From Nemertoderma westbladi (Eukaryota; Xenacoelomorpha; Nemertodermatida; Nemertodermatidae): a DNA stretch of 33,470 bases. Both the position numbers and the translations under genes were made by a program. The notes beneath the pieces are model-generated. The model worked only from the letters and a program-made list of their open reading frames with translations, did no database searches and was not told where the DNA came from. Shown here piece by piece: positions 20,638-30,293 of the stretch (the stretch's first letter is position 1; each line of letters starts with the position of its first letter). The stretch lies in assembly GCA_032718475.1 (NCBI GenBank), contig JAUCBJ010006788.1:1-33470 (forward strand), given 5' to 3'.

Positions 20638-20831
20638 TGACAACTGATCGGTCACGAGGAATCGGTCGAGGTTTTGGGATGCCAAATAGACGAATTTGCG
20701 AGGAAATAGTCGCACAGTCTCTCAACGTCCCAAGTAAACCAGTGACTCGTCCCATTAGTCCCATATCACGAGCAAAGTCACCTGTGCGCAGTTTTCGAGG
20801 ACGCGGCAGGGCTCGATCAACTAAGCGATAA
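20580..20831 (+). CDS. Arg/Gly-rich ORF overlapping the end of the 207-aa ORF
   Basis: The frame opens after TGA 20577-20579 and runs to TAA at 20829-20831, with no early ATG. The product is strongly basic, with RSRGIGRGFG near its middle and SFRGRGRARSTKR at its end, as in nucleic-acid-binding tails. It lies in the -1 frame relative to the 207-aa ORF. It could be a frameshifted C-terminus of that protein, either programmed or caused by an indel, rather than an independent gene. Confidence 0.4.
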   Translation, partial: SKGSASSASRAFPDVLPTVVTTDRSRGIGRGFGMPNRRICEEIVAQSLNVPSKPVTRPISPISRAKSPVRSFRGRGRARSTKR

Positions 20832-20846
20832 AAGGGAGGGCAAGGG
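20830..20846 (+). other. Polypurine tract
   Basis: AAAAGGGAGGGCAAGGG has 16 purines of 17 bases and follows directly on the last ORF. In LTR retroelements such a tract primes plus-strand synthesis and marks the start of the 3' LTR. It is followed within 5 nt by a copy of the dispersed motif at 20852. Confidence 0.5.
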
Positions 20847-21510
20847 TGGACGGAAGACTCATGAGCCTTTCTTATAGTTTCATTTGTAAAGTGTTATATT
20901 TTGTATTTAGAAAGTTTTATAGTTAGAAAGTTTTGTGCTTAGAAAGACTCATATTTTGTAATTATTCCGAACTTATGCAATCTACATTTAGGCATGAAAG
21001 TATTTGTAATTATTTGAATTTATGCAATATTTGAGATGCAATAGTAGATGGAAGACTCGCGAGCCTTTCTTATTGTTTTCATTTATTTGTATTTGTAATT
21101 GTTTGAATTTATGCAATATTGAGATGCAATAGATTTATATTGGTGAATTTAATTTAGATTTATATTGTACTTACTTAGTAAAGCCTTAAATACGTAAAGT
21201 TTGAATTTGTAATTATTTTGTATCGAATCATTACGTAGAAAGGAAGTATTATTTGAAATTTAATTGTAAATATGTATTAGTAGGTATTAAGTATTAATAG
21301 GTACTAAGTATTCTATAGTTTGATTGATTATTGGTGAAAACCGTATATTTTATGCACAATAATATCCTGTTTTCATGGAGCGGTATAGAATTATATTCCC
21401 TAAATGCCGTGGATTTTCAAAATTTTATTTTTATTCGAATTAACTTTGCTAAAAGATTACTTTGAGTCCTCATTTATATTTGTTATATCATTTGTACGCC
21501 TATTGGTCAA
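20832..21510 (+). other. 3' region with partial tandem duplication
   Basis: AT-rich and non-coding. The stretch 21003-21043, with TTTGAATTTATGCAATATT, is repeated at 21092-21131, about 88 bp apart. Two motif copies (20852 and 21050) lie in it. If the tract at 20830 is a true polypurine tract, this would be the start of a 3' LTR, but I did not find a matching 5' LTR. Confidence 0.4.
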
Positions 21511-21513
21511 GTG

Positions 21514-21588
21514 GTTCAGTAGCTCAGTCGGTAGAGCGTTGGAAATTATATGTGTAGTAGGTATTGAGTTCGAATCCTAGTAAGTGCG
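21514..21588 (+). other. tRNA-like segment (Pol III A and B boxes)
   Basis: TAGCTCAGTCGG (21520-21531) fits an A box and GAGTTCGAATCC (21566-21577) fits a B box at normal tRNA spacing. The D stem GCTC/GAGC pairs perfectly, but I could not form the acceptor or anticodon stems. It is best read as a tRNA-derived repeat such as a SINE head, or a decayed tRNA, rather than a functional tRNA gene. Confidence 0.5.
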
Positions 21589-21766
21589 AATTATTTTTTG
21601 TGCAGAATTTCAACTCATTTAAATTGACCGCTACAAATTAAAGTGCATTTGTTTATACCTAGATTAACCAATGAGGCTGTAGTTATTAGATTGTAACCAA
21701 TGTCGTGCAAGTTATATATTAGCTGGACCAATAGCTATCTTTAAAAACCTGTTAGAACCTATAGAA

Positions 21767-21948
21767 CAATCGAGAATTTTCTCGATTGATTGCAGCACAA
21801 ATTTGCTATAAAAAGGTGCGATTTCGTTCATTAGTTATACTTTTCATCAATCGTATACCTTCTTATCTATATCTCAATCGTTTATCTTCTTGATTCACTA
21901 TCTTACATTGTTTATTGTATAATAGTTATTATTTGATTTTGTAATAAA
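21767..21948 (+). promoter_or_regulatory. LTR-like promoter/poly(A) module
   Basis: A perfect 10-bp inverted repeat, CAATCGAGAA (21767-21776) and its complement (21779-21788), is followed by a TATA box, TATAAAA (21807-21813). An initiator-like TCATTAG near 21830 and AATAAA at 21943-21948 come next. A promoter and a poly(A) signal about 135 bp apart are typical of an LTR with its R region. LTR ends and a primer-binding site were not identified. Confidence 0.4.
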
Positions 21949-22009
21949 AGTTAGAAATACTTGTCACATCTGCAAATTTTCTATCTGTTTTACCATGCTT
22001 CACCACGGT

Positions 22010-23383
22010 AAACCCAACTAAGGGACAGGATGGCCGGCTAGAGATCGGGCCGCAGCAATGAACGGGAACATCAAGGGAATGTAGACAGGAGACAACCCGA
22101 AATACCATCTTGAGTTATTCGCCCATCGCCTGAAAGGTTAGACAGCGTTCGATGCCTTGCTACCTAAGCGTAAGAGCAAAGATCAAAGGTAGAAGTAGTG
22201 ACACGCTGTACGCCTAAAATAACATCTTAGGGACTGTACTGTTTTAATTCAGGAAAAAACCGCAGTAGACCTTCATATTCCTACGGGGGGAGAGGAGAGA
22301 GAGAGCAGGCAGAGATACTAGTACGCAGATAGGACGTAGGCACACCGGTACGAAGCATACAATTGGTAGGGTGCAGCAAACTGTACGCCTAACTCTTGCT
22401 AAGTGCAGGTGCGTGTGCGACTATTTGTAGTACAACGGTGTCCATTGCATCAGAACTTGTAGGCTAGGAGGGTTGCTGTGTTTCACCTGAATTAGGATTG
22501 TACCGTTCAGGCGGTAGGGCAGTTTACGACTAGGCGCAAATAAATTGAGGCTATTAGGGATATACTAACATCTACCGTGTCCCCGCCAACGTCCTGATAG
22601 GAAGTTACCCAGCCTAACTAGGTGACTAAAATTCCAGATAAGAGCCAGGATAGCTATTAGTAACTGTACGCCTACTGTAGTAAACTAACACATTTCTTCT
22701 TAGTATTAGGGACCTGGTACCTAAAATTGCCGAATTCTGGGCGTAGCATTAACTTTATGCCTGAATTTGAGTCCTGGAAATACGCAAGAAGGGAAGGAGC
22801 CTTATCATTCGTGAGTATTGGACCTACAAGTTACAAAATTAGAATATTCGTAAAATGCACACCGTACCCAGTAATTATATATGTGAAGGAGGAAAACTGC
22901 TTTGACTGTTCAGAATTAACACACGCGCGTTAGAAATTATTTACACCTCAAAATATATAAAATTAACTTTCATCCGTACTGCGCTTTGCCCGCTAGTTAG
23001 ACATCTCCAAATCTCTGCACCTAGCTAGCATCCCTTTCGCCCAACCATATAAATTACACCGCGGCAAAGTATACGAGCCCCTTAGTCCGTCAGTGAATCA
23101 GCCTGATTTTAGGATTCGCTGCACGGGATTTTGTTTTATCGAAGTTTGTCTGCTCGTAGACTGTTTTCTGCCTCACCGGTTATAAGAGATCGATACTGCA
23201 ATATATTCGCTTACTTAGAGTTTACTGTTTTGGTGAGAAGGTCGGATTTATGATTTGATTCACAAACTTTACAGTAGGATATTGCAGGTATTGTTACTGT
23301 CTCTTCCAACAATTAGGCCTAAGTATAATAAGCAATAATATACACAGAAATTCGTAATAGAAAATACGAAAAAATACGTATAA
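22010..23383. other. Unassigned region between the retroelement and the LINE
   Basis: No recognisable gene. The decamer TGTACGCCTA occurs at 22207, 22382 and 22665, and once upstream at 21493. A TATA-like CATATAAATTA lies near 23047. One short open frame (22727-22933) shows no domain or coding signature. The right part probably includes the 3'UTR of the minus-strand LINE. The left part could be a retroelement leader. Confidence 0.4.
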
Positions 23384-24809
23384 CTAGTCCCCACACACTG
23401 AATTTATAATTAGATCGATCTCATCACGGTTAAAACCCAAAATATCGATTTCATTATTGCGGTAATTAAGTAGTTCTTTAATTAATTGAATAGCGCCCGG
23501 ATCCCCGTTTTTATACCACTTTCTTGATGCTACCTGCTTGGACATGAGCTTCAGTAAGTTCAACTCTTGACAAAAGTTTCTAATGCGGCGGAAGTTAACC
23601 CCACTGACTGTTCTACAATCTGGCAGAGAGACATTCGCGAGAAATCTGACACATAATTTATTGCTGTTGAGGAGAGACTGTGCAAAAGAAACAAACCGGC
23701 TGCAAATCATTGACATCGGATGCGGAAAAGTACACAAACCCTCCCCAATATAACAATGAGTTTTGTAGGGAAGGTTATAGACCGTACGGACATTAATATT
23801 CCATGCGCGACCCACACGCTGCGCTCCCTCTGACCAGATATCCCACAAACTGCTACCATACAAACACATCGCATATCTTCTTTGTATTTCAAACAAACAC
23901 GATGGATATGAGAATGAAAATTCCTGGTGTAAACTCCGTAATTTGCCTATAAATTGTCCTCTCTTACGAGTCATGTCTTGATCAAAGCTGCAGTTATAAT
24001 CAACAACATTGTCAAGGTGCATCACCTTCTTCACCCACGGAAGCTTAACTCCATCAAGTTTAACGTTATTACTAGGCTCAGACCAACGTTTTACAAACGG
24101 GATACACTTTGATTTGCTTTTTGCTGGGTCACTATCGCGGCTGAATTTTAATTTGTGTTTCAAAGAGAATTCCTCACAAATCGAGATCATAAATTGTAGA
24201 CCAACTATTGTAGGACATAATAACAATAAGTCATCGGCATATGCCAATACACCGAAATACACTGAACTGATACTGCAACCAACCTTGGACTTACGAAGAG
24301 CCACAATCAGTCTGTCTACAATGATACAAAAAAGAACCGGCAAGGCTACCGAACCCTGCCTGATGCCATTCGAAACCAAAAAAGGATCCGATAAATTGTT
24401 ACCCCGGCATTTAACACAACATGACTGTTCCTTGTTCATCCACAGAAGCACCCTTACAAACAAAACCGAAAAACCTTTCTTTAGTAACTCCAAAAATAAT
24501 GTTACCCAATCCATCATATCGAACGCTTTCGATAAATCAAGAAAACACCCATAGACTGGGGTAGAGAACCGCGAATAATGCGAAATGACTTCTTTAGCAG
24601 TCCATGTACAGCTGGTGGTACTCGAACCTTTTTGAAAGCCAAACTGAAGTTCATCTACAATAACTCTGTCCCCTTGAGAAAGTAGCATTACCCACTCAAA
24701 CACCTTAATAAGTAGTGAAGATAACGCTATTGCCCGGTAATTATTTGATTTACTGAGATCACCCAAATTGTCTTTAACCAATGGAACAAGAGAACAAGTT
24801 AGAAGGTAC
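23384..24809 (-). pseudogene. LINE reverse transcriptase core
   Basis: Counting from the ATG at 24781, the product has NNYRAIALSS (13-22), the catalytic Asp in LDLSKAFD (D82), RQGS (141-144), and YADD at 181-184. A thumb and a C-terminal region follow to residue 465. Reverse transcription of the LINE RNA at the target site is the known role of the family. The fragment is open throughout but separated from its N-terminus by the TTAA insertion. An open frame of this length suggests fairly recent decay. Confidence 0.85.
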
Positions 24810-26370
24810 TTAACCCTATTAGTACCGGGCTATAAAATGCTGTACAAATACCGGGAGGGGGTCATATTGACCCCCCCCTCTAAAATCTACAAATATTTAC
24901 GAAAACGTCTGATTTTTTGTTTGTACGTAGGTATCACTTGTCTGGATACGACCGAAAAAAAAAAATTTCGAAAAAATGTACTGGGGTGGTTATATTGCAG
25001 CACCAAAATTACAAGTAGTGCACAATTTTCACAAAATTTGAAAGTTACATTTTCGGCTAATTATTTTTCAATACAGGTTTTCTGGGGTGCAAAAAACATT
25101 GGAAAATATTTAAAAATGATATGATTACTATAAATGGCCGTTTAGTCCTCTCTGCGTAGGAAAAAAATGAAAAAAACAAGTAACCAGCACTTTTCAGGTA
25201 GAACACAAAATTTTTAATTCACTTATACGATGCTATAAATTCACATTTTCAGGTTTTCGATTGCGCTGATTCTAATGGAATACATTTCTAATATGCCAGA
25301 TCATTGATACTTGTATTTTTCGGCGTAATTTGGCAAATTTTGGTGCTAGCACCAAAATTCGTACCCATCACCAAAAAGTACAAGTTTGCGATGTCCAGTG
25401 CTGTTTTTATGGATTCCATCGGATTCAGGACCCTCATAAACCCGTATAACGCAAGAAACAAGGTGATACCATCTACTGATAAATTTGCATATTTTCCAAA
25501 ATTTGGTGCTGGCACAACAATTTTTACCCACTGGCGAAAAATACCAGTTTGAGAACTCTTATGAAATTTTTACTGATTCCATTGAATTCAGAACCATCAC
25601 AAACCCGTATAACGCAAGAAACAAGGTGACACAATCAATTGATATATTTGATGGTTTTCAAAATTTGGTGCTAGCACCACATTTTGCACCCACATCCGAA
25701 AAATACAAGTTTGAGATGTCTAGTTCGATAATTATTTATTCCATTGAATTCAGAACAGCCATAAACCTCTAAAATGCAAGAAATAAATTGTCACAAGCAA
25801 TTTTATCTATCGAAGGAATTTTCAAAATTTCGTGCTAGCACCAAAATTTGCACACAGCACCGAAAAATACAAGTTTGATACGCTTGGTGCAACTCGTATA
25901 TATTTCATCGAATCTAGAACCCCAAAAAACCCCAATTGCGTAAAAAACAAGTTTCAAACAATCAATTTACAAAATTGACATAATTCAAAATTTGGTGCTG
26001 GCACCAAAATTTGGCAACCACCGAAAAAAACAAGTTTGAAATTTCTAAATCAATTTATATGAATTCCATCAAATTTCTAACACCAAAAAACCGGTGTAAA
26101 TCAAAAATAGAGATGTTTCAATTCATATTTAATGAAATGTAATTTTCAAAAAACGTCTCAAAAAAAGTGCCAAAAGTAGGGTTAAAAAATGGTGCTATAA
26201 CTCGAAAAGTACCCAATATTTTTGAAAACGGTTTTCACTACTAGGAAGACAATAGATTTTTAGGAAAAGTCATAAAATTTCAGATTCCCAACTGCGTTTG
26301 TTTCAGAATTATAATAAAAAAACCATGGGAGGGGTCATATTGACCCCCCCCCCGGGTTTAATAGGGTTAA
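24810..26370. mobile_element. Non-autonomous piggyBac-like element (TTAA target site)
   Basis: TTAA at 24810-24813 and 26367-26370 flank a 1.55 kb insertion in the LINE RT. The ends are inverted: both read CCCTATTA inward from TTAA. A second shared inner block, a GGGGTCA...TGACCCC palindrome, is present near each end. CCC termini with a TTAA duplication are hallmarks of piggyBac-type elements. No transposase is encoded, and the short frames inside lack domains, so it must have been mobilised in trans. Confidence 0.85.
25336..26045. repeat. ~163-bp degenerate tandem repeats inside the piggyBac-like element
   Basis: Five diverged units start near 25338, 25499, 25660, 25824 and 25987. Each has a core related to the 18-bp palindrome TTTGGTGCTAGCACCAAA followed by AAATACAAGTTTGA. 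Internal subterminal repeats of this kind could be transposase- or host-factor-binding arrays. The divergence among units shows they are old. Confidence 0.75.
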
Positions 26371-26899
26371 GGACAAACCCATGAATGAGGAAGCTATTGA
26401 ACATTGTCGCAATGTGTGCGTGTAGTAATTCTCCTCCATTAATCAGACAGTCGGAATTAAAATCCAAAAGAACATCAGATTTCGAGTGTTTCAGTTTGAG
26501 TATAGCTGCTCTGACAAGTTCTGGAGTGATTTTATCCGAATCATGAACGGAGTAGCTGCTCAATTTAACAATAATTTCCTGGTCTAGCGCATTAGTATCT
26601 GTACCATATTCCTGGTTGAATAGCCTCGAGTAAATCGATGCAAAATTACCTGCAATCCCCTTACCATCTGCAATTCCATCAATGGTGCTGCTCAGCATAC
26701 CGCATTTACGCCCACGCAAATTCTTTATCATACTAAAAATATCATTATTATTATCCAGGCACGCTTGTAAAAATTTATCTCTCTTTACTGTATCACTCGA
26801 CTTTTTTAGACGACGTACCGCATATTTATATTGTGCTCTTGATGAACAACGTAAATAAAACAAATTACCGTTATTTGCATCTGGTTTACCAGCTGCACA
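26371..26899 (-). pseudogene. LINE linker and start of RT domain
   Basis: The same frame as the endonuclease, resuming after the TAG at 26900. It shows the basic RAQYKYAVRRLKKSS segment and an NDIFSMIKNLRGRK block, usual for the region before the RT fingers, then a KLKHSKSDVLLDFN stretch. It is cut at the right-hand TTAA of the insertion (26367-26370). Confidence 0.75.
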
Positions 26900-26902
26900 C
26901 TA

Positions 26903-27812
26903 CATATTATGCCAGAACATGGCTTCCGTTTTATACGGCTTCACATAATCATTCCACCCCGGCCATTGTTTATTATTTGAAGCACCTGATACCTGTAAAC
27001 AATTACATGCTGCTTTATCAATAGCATCTAACACCTCAAAACAATAACATTCTAAATCAATTGTGTGATCTGGGTTGTCACACAAAATATTGCTACACTG
27101 GCTACATTCTAAATTAAGATTACTGAGTGAATTATTTAAACAACTAATAAAATTTTCCTTTTCTGTATCATTTGCCTTTTGAAAATTAGGCTTCCGTTTA
27201 TTCACGTTGTCTAATACATCGGGTACAGAATATATTATATGAACGTAATTAAATTGTGCATAAATAGGGCTATGGTTAGATAAATTATCTCCCGAATGCA
27301 CAACCCCACAATCTGACACATTATCAATAAGAGTACTCGAACACATAAAACGATCAATTAACGATGTACTTATGGTGTTGTTGGCACAAAACATATATGT
27401 ATAATCTACCTCGTGGAAGTCCCATATGTCTACAAGACCAATCTCATTGAAAAATGATTGTACTGTACGAACATGTGCCGTGGATCGCACAAAATCGGTA
27501 TTCAAATCTCCCGCTAGCAATGTAAGGGGAGAACCGTTGTTATTTAAAACTGTACGAATGTCGTTCAATATTATCAAGAGTTCATCTGACACTGTATCAC
27601 GTAACTGTGGATCAACAAGAAAATACGCATTTAACAAAAGCAATGGGTTACTTTCACCGGGCAAACATAACTGAACAGCCTGCAAACGCTAATTACCAGT
27701 TTTTACTGTATTAACATTAATAAATTTCATCAATTCTCTTTTAATAAATATACATAGTCCTCCTACCGGACGACCACGTTGCTGCTCATTACGATAGACC
27801 GCAGGTTCTATC
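26903..27812 (-). pseudogene. LINE endonuclease domain
   Basis: The segment RGRPVGGLCIFIKREL is typical of the second strand region of an APE-type endonuclease. It is followed by TAG at 27689-27691. Beyond it come a GDLNTDF motif (the GDFN box), a SLIDRFM strand and SNHSPI. The last is normally SDHxPI, so the Asp beside the catalytic His reads Asn here. The domain ends in a Trp-rich linker and a second TAG at 26900. The very N-terminal residues, including the first catalytic Asn/Glu region, are lost into the minisatellite. Confidence 0.8.
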
Positions 27813-27815
27813 GGT

Positions 27816-29430
27816 GTGTAGGTACAGGGTGTAGGAGACGGAGTGGGATGTATGGGGTGATCTGTGGTGTGGAGGGTGTGGGAGACGGAGTGGGAAGTAC
27901 AGGAGGATCTGTGGAGGGTGTGGGAGGTGGAGTGGGAAGTACAGGAGGAACTGTGGAGGGTGTGGGAGACGGAGTGGGAAGTACGGGAGGATCTGTGGAG
28001 GGTGTGGGAGACGGAGTGGGAAGTACAGGAGGATCTGTGGAGGGTGTGGGAGACGGTGTGGGAAGTACAGGAGGATCTGTGGAGGGTGTGGGAGGTGGAG
28101 TGGGAAGTACAGGAGGATCTCTGGAGGGTGTGGGAGACGGAGTGGGAAGTACAGGAGGATCTGTGGAGGGTGTGGGAGACGGTGTGGGAAGTACAGGAGG
28201 ATCTGTGGAGGGTGTGGGAGGTGGAGTGGGAAGTACAGGAGGATCTGTGGAGGGTGTGGGAGGTGGAGTGGGAAGTACAGGAGGAACTGTGGAGGGTGTG
28301 GGAGACGGAGTGGGAAGTACGGGAGGATCTGTGGAGGGTGTGGGAGACGGAGTGGGAAGTACAGGAGGATCTGTGGAGGGTGTGGGAGACGGTGTGGTAA
28401 GTACAGGAGGATCTGTGGAGGGTGTGGGAGGTGGAGTGGGAAGTACAGGAGGATCTCTGGAGGGTGTGGGAGACGGAGTGGGAAGTATGGGGGGATCTGT
28501 GGAGGGTGTAGGAGACGGAGTGGGAAGTATGGGGGGATCTGTGGAGGGTGTGGGAGACGGAGTGGGAAGTACAGGAGGATCTGTGGAGGGTGTGGGAGGT
28601 GGAGTGGGAAGTACAGGAGGATCTCTGGAGGGTGTGGGAGACGGAGTGGGAAGTATGGGGGGATCTGTGGAGGGTGTAGGAGACGGAGTGGGAAGTATGG
28701 GGGGATCTGTGGAGGGTGTGGGAGACGGAGTGGGAAGTACAGGAGGATCTGTGGAGGGTGTGGGAGGTGGAGTGGGAAGTACAGGAGGATCTCTGGAGGG
28801 TGTGGGAGACGGAGTGGGAAGTATGGGGGGATCTGTGGAGGGTGTGGGAGACGGAGTGGGAAGTACAGGAGGATCTGTGGAGGGTGTGGGAGGTGGAGTG
28901 GGAAGTACAGGAGGATCTCTGGAGGGTGTGGGAGACGGAGTGGGAAGTATGGGGGGATCTGTGGAGGGTGTGGGAGACGGAGTGGGAAGTACAGGAGGAT
29001 CTGTGGAGGGTGTGGGAGGTGGAGTGGGAAGTACAGGAGGATCTCTGGAGGGTGTGGGAGACGGAGTGGGAAGTATGGGGGGATCTGTGGAGGGTGTAGG
29101 AGACGGAGTGGGATGTATGGGGTGATCTGTGGTGTGGAGGGTGTGGGAGACGGAGTGGGAAATACAGGAGGATCTGTGGAGGATGTGGGATACGGAGTGG
29201 GAGGTATGGGGTGATCTGTGGTGTGGATGGTGTGAGAGACGGAGTGGGAAGTACAAGAGGATCTGTGCAGGGTGTGGGAGACGGAGTAGGAAGTACAAGA
29301 GGATCTGTGGAGGGTGTGGGAGACGGAGTTGGAAGTACAGGAGGATCTGTGGACGGTGTGGGAGACGGAGTGGGAAATACAGGATGATCTGTGGAGGGTG
29401 TGGGAGACGGAGTGGGAAGTACAGGAGGCA
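27816..29430. repeat. 42-bp minisatellite, about 38 copies, G-rich on the plus strand
   Basis: The unit contains GGAGGATCTGTGGAGGG followed by TGTGGGAGACGGAGTGGG. Since 42 is a multiple of three and several frames lack stops, long artificial ORFs run through it on both strands; on the minus strand they read as [14 protein letters not shown] repeats. A variant with GGATCTCTGG recurs at 28451, 28619 and 28787 (168 bp apart), then 28913 and 29039 (126 bp apart), showing higher-order units of four and then three monomers. The array abuts the endonuclease of the LINE. Confidence 0.95.
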
Positions 29431-30293
29431 TTTTGCGGATAAAAAGCGAATTTTAAAATGAATAACTAGTAAAAAAAACACTAGTTACCGTATAGAAATA
29501 TATACTAAGGTTGAGAACATTCACCATTATAGTACCAATAATTTAATTTGGTTCAGGACAATTCGGTCCCGGACAATTCGGTCCCATAACACAAAATAAA
29601 TGGGACCGAATTGTCCGGGACCGAATTGTCCGGGACCGAATTATCCTGCTTCCATTTTTACATGTAGTTATAAAGTTGGAAACAATTTCTATTAATAACA
29701 AATTAAAATACTATCTTATAAAATTGTACTTTTATAGCTAATAGGAATAGAACAGTTGTTAACAATAAAACAGGGGTAATATTGAAGGGGAACTTTTACA
29801 TAGCCCGATGTGTGAGGCGTTTTTTTTTTTAATTTTGCAGCATTTTTTCAATAAGTTTTTTTTTATATTTTAAATGGTAGCTACTGTAGAACAATTATAA
29901 TATTATGTTCAAATAAAATAAAACAAGTCGGCAATTGAATCAAATAATATAATATAATAATTTGATAATGTTTTTTTGAATGTTAAAGAAAAATGTCAGT
30001 TATTTGTTATTGAAAAAATTATGTTATAGAACAAATATTTAATACTAAATTTAATTATAAATTAATAAATAATTTTTCTTTAACTACTTAATTATACAAT
30101 ATACAATATAAACCTACTAATATTATGTTAACTTTGTGTGTTTCAAATATTTGGTTTAGCCAGGAAAATCTGCAAATCTGACAGTTTTAATTTAATTTGT
30201 TTTTTAATATATGATATTTTATTGTCTACTATTGCTGTTGTGATGGAATCAAGTGCCGACGCGTATCTTAATCTGTAAAGCGAGGTCTTATCA
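29431..30293. other. AT-rich spacer
   Basis: Apart from the inverted repeat at 29556-29646 this is strongly AT-rich, with simple A/T runs, and holds no recognised gene. Confidence 0.6.
29556..29646. repeat. Large hairpin built from a 15-bp unit (2 forward, 3 inverted)
   Basis: GGACAATTCGGTCCC at 29556-29570 and 29571-29585 faces GGGACCGAATTGTCC at 29602-29616 and 29617-29631, plus a one-mismatch copy at 29632-29646. The loop is 16 nt. Two full units can pair as a 30-bp stem. It could be the fold-back terminus of a small DNA transposon. Confidence 0.9.

Larger units (their letters stand above)
12155..21070 (+). repeat. Six dispersed copies of a ~20-nt motif (GGAAGACTYGCGAGCCT)
   Basis: Copies start at 12155, 14186, 16761, 17909, 20852 and 21050, all on the plus strand. 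Three are in coding frames and encode GRLASL followed by Pro or Ser: the protease-RT linker, the RNase H-integrase linker, and residues 189-194 of the Gag-like ORF. Three lie outside ORFs. The coding copies differ almost only at synonymous positions, while the 16761 copy equals the 14186 copy. I found no copy elsewhere in the window, which ties pol, the Gag-like ORF and the 3' region together. Confidence 0.85.
23384..27812 (-). mobile_element. Decayed CR1/L2-like non-LTR retrotransposon (EN + RT)
   Basis: Read on the minus strand, an apurinic-type endonuclease, a linker and a reverse transcriptase follow one another in a single frame. The lesions are amber stops at 27689-27691 and 26900-26902 and a 1.56 kb TTAA-flanked insertion (24810-26370). 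The insertion adds 1557 bp, a multiple of three. The upstream end of the endonuclease runs straight into the 42-bp minisatellite, so ORF1 and the 5'UTR are missing. The YADD box, RQGS motif and endonuclease-RT order support the general class. Assignment to CR1/L2 rather than another LINE clade is by impression. Confidence 0.85.

Noticed and set aside
21514-21588. Functional tRNA gene
   Set aside because: A and B boxes and the D stem fit, but acceptor and anticodon stems do not pair.
22727-22933. 68-aa ORF
   Set aside because: No domain, no promoter or poly(A) signal, and a length expected by chance.
24009-24554. 181-aa plus-strand ORF
   Set aside because: Antisense shadow of the LINE reverse transcriptase, whose YADD and RQGS motifs fix the coding strand.
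25288-25772. Overlapping short ORFs in the TTAA-flanked element
   Set aside because: They follow the degenerate internal repeats and show no transposase motif.
27779-29481. Very long ORFs on both strands through the 42-bp array
   Set aside because: The period is a multiple of three and the unit lacks stops in several frames, so the frames are an arithmetic by-product; no unique domain is encoded.
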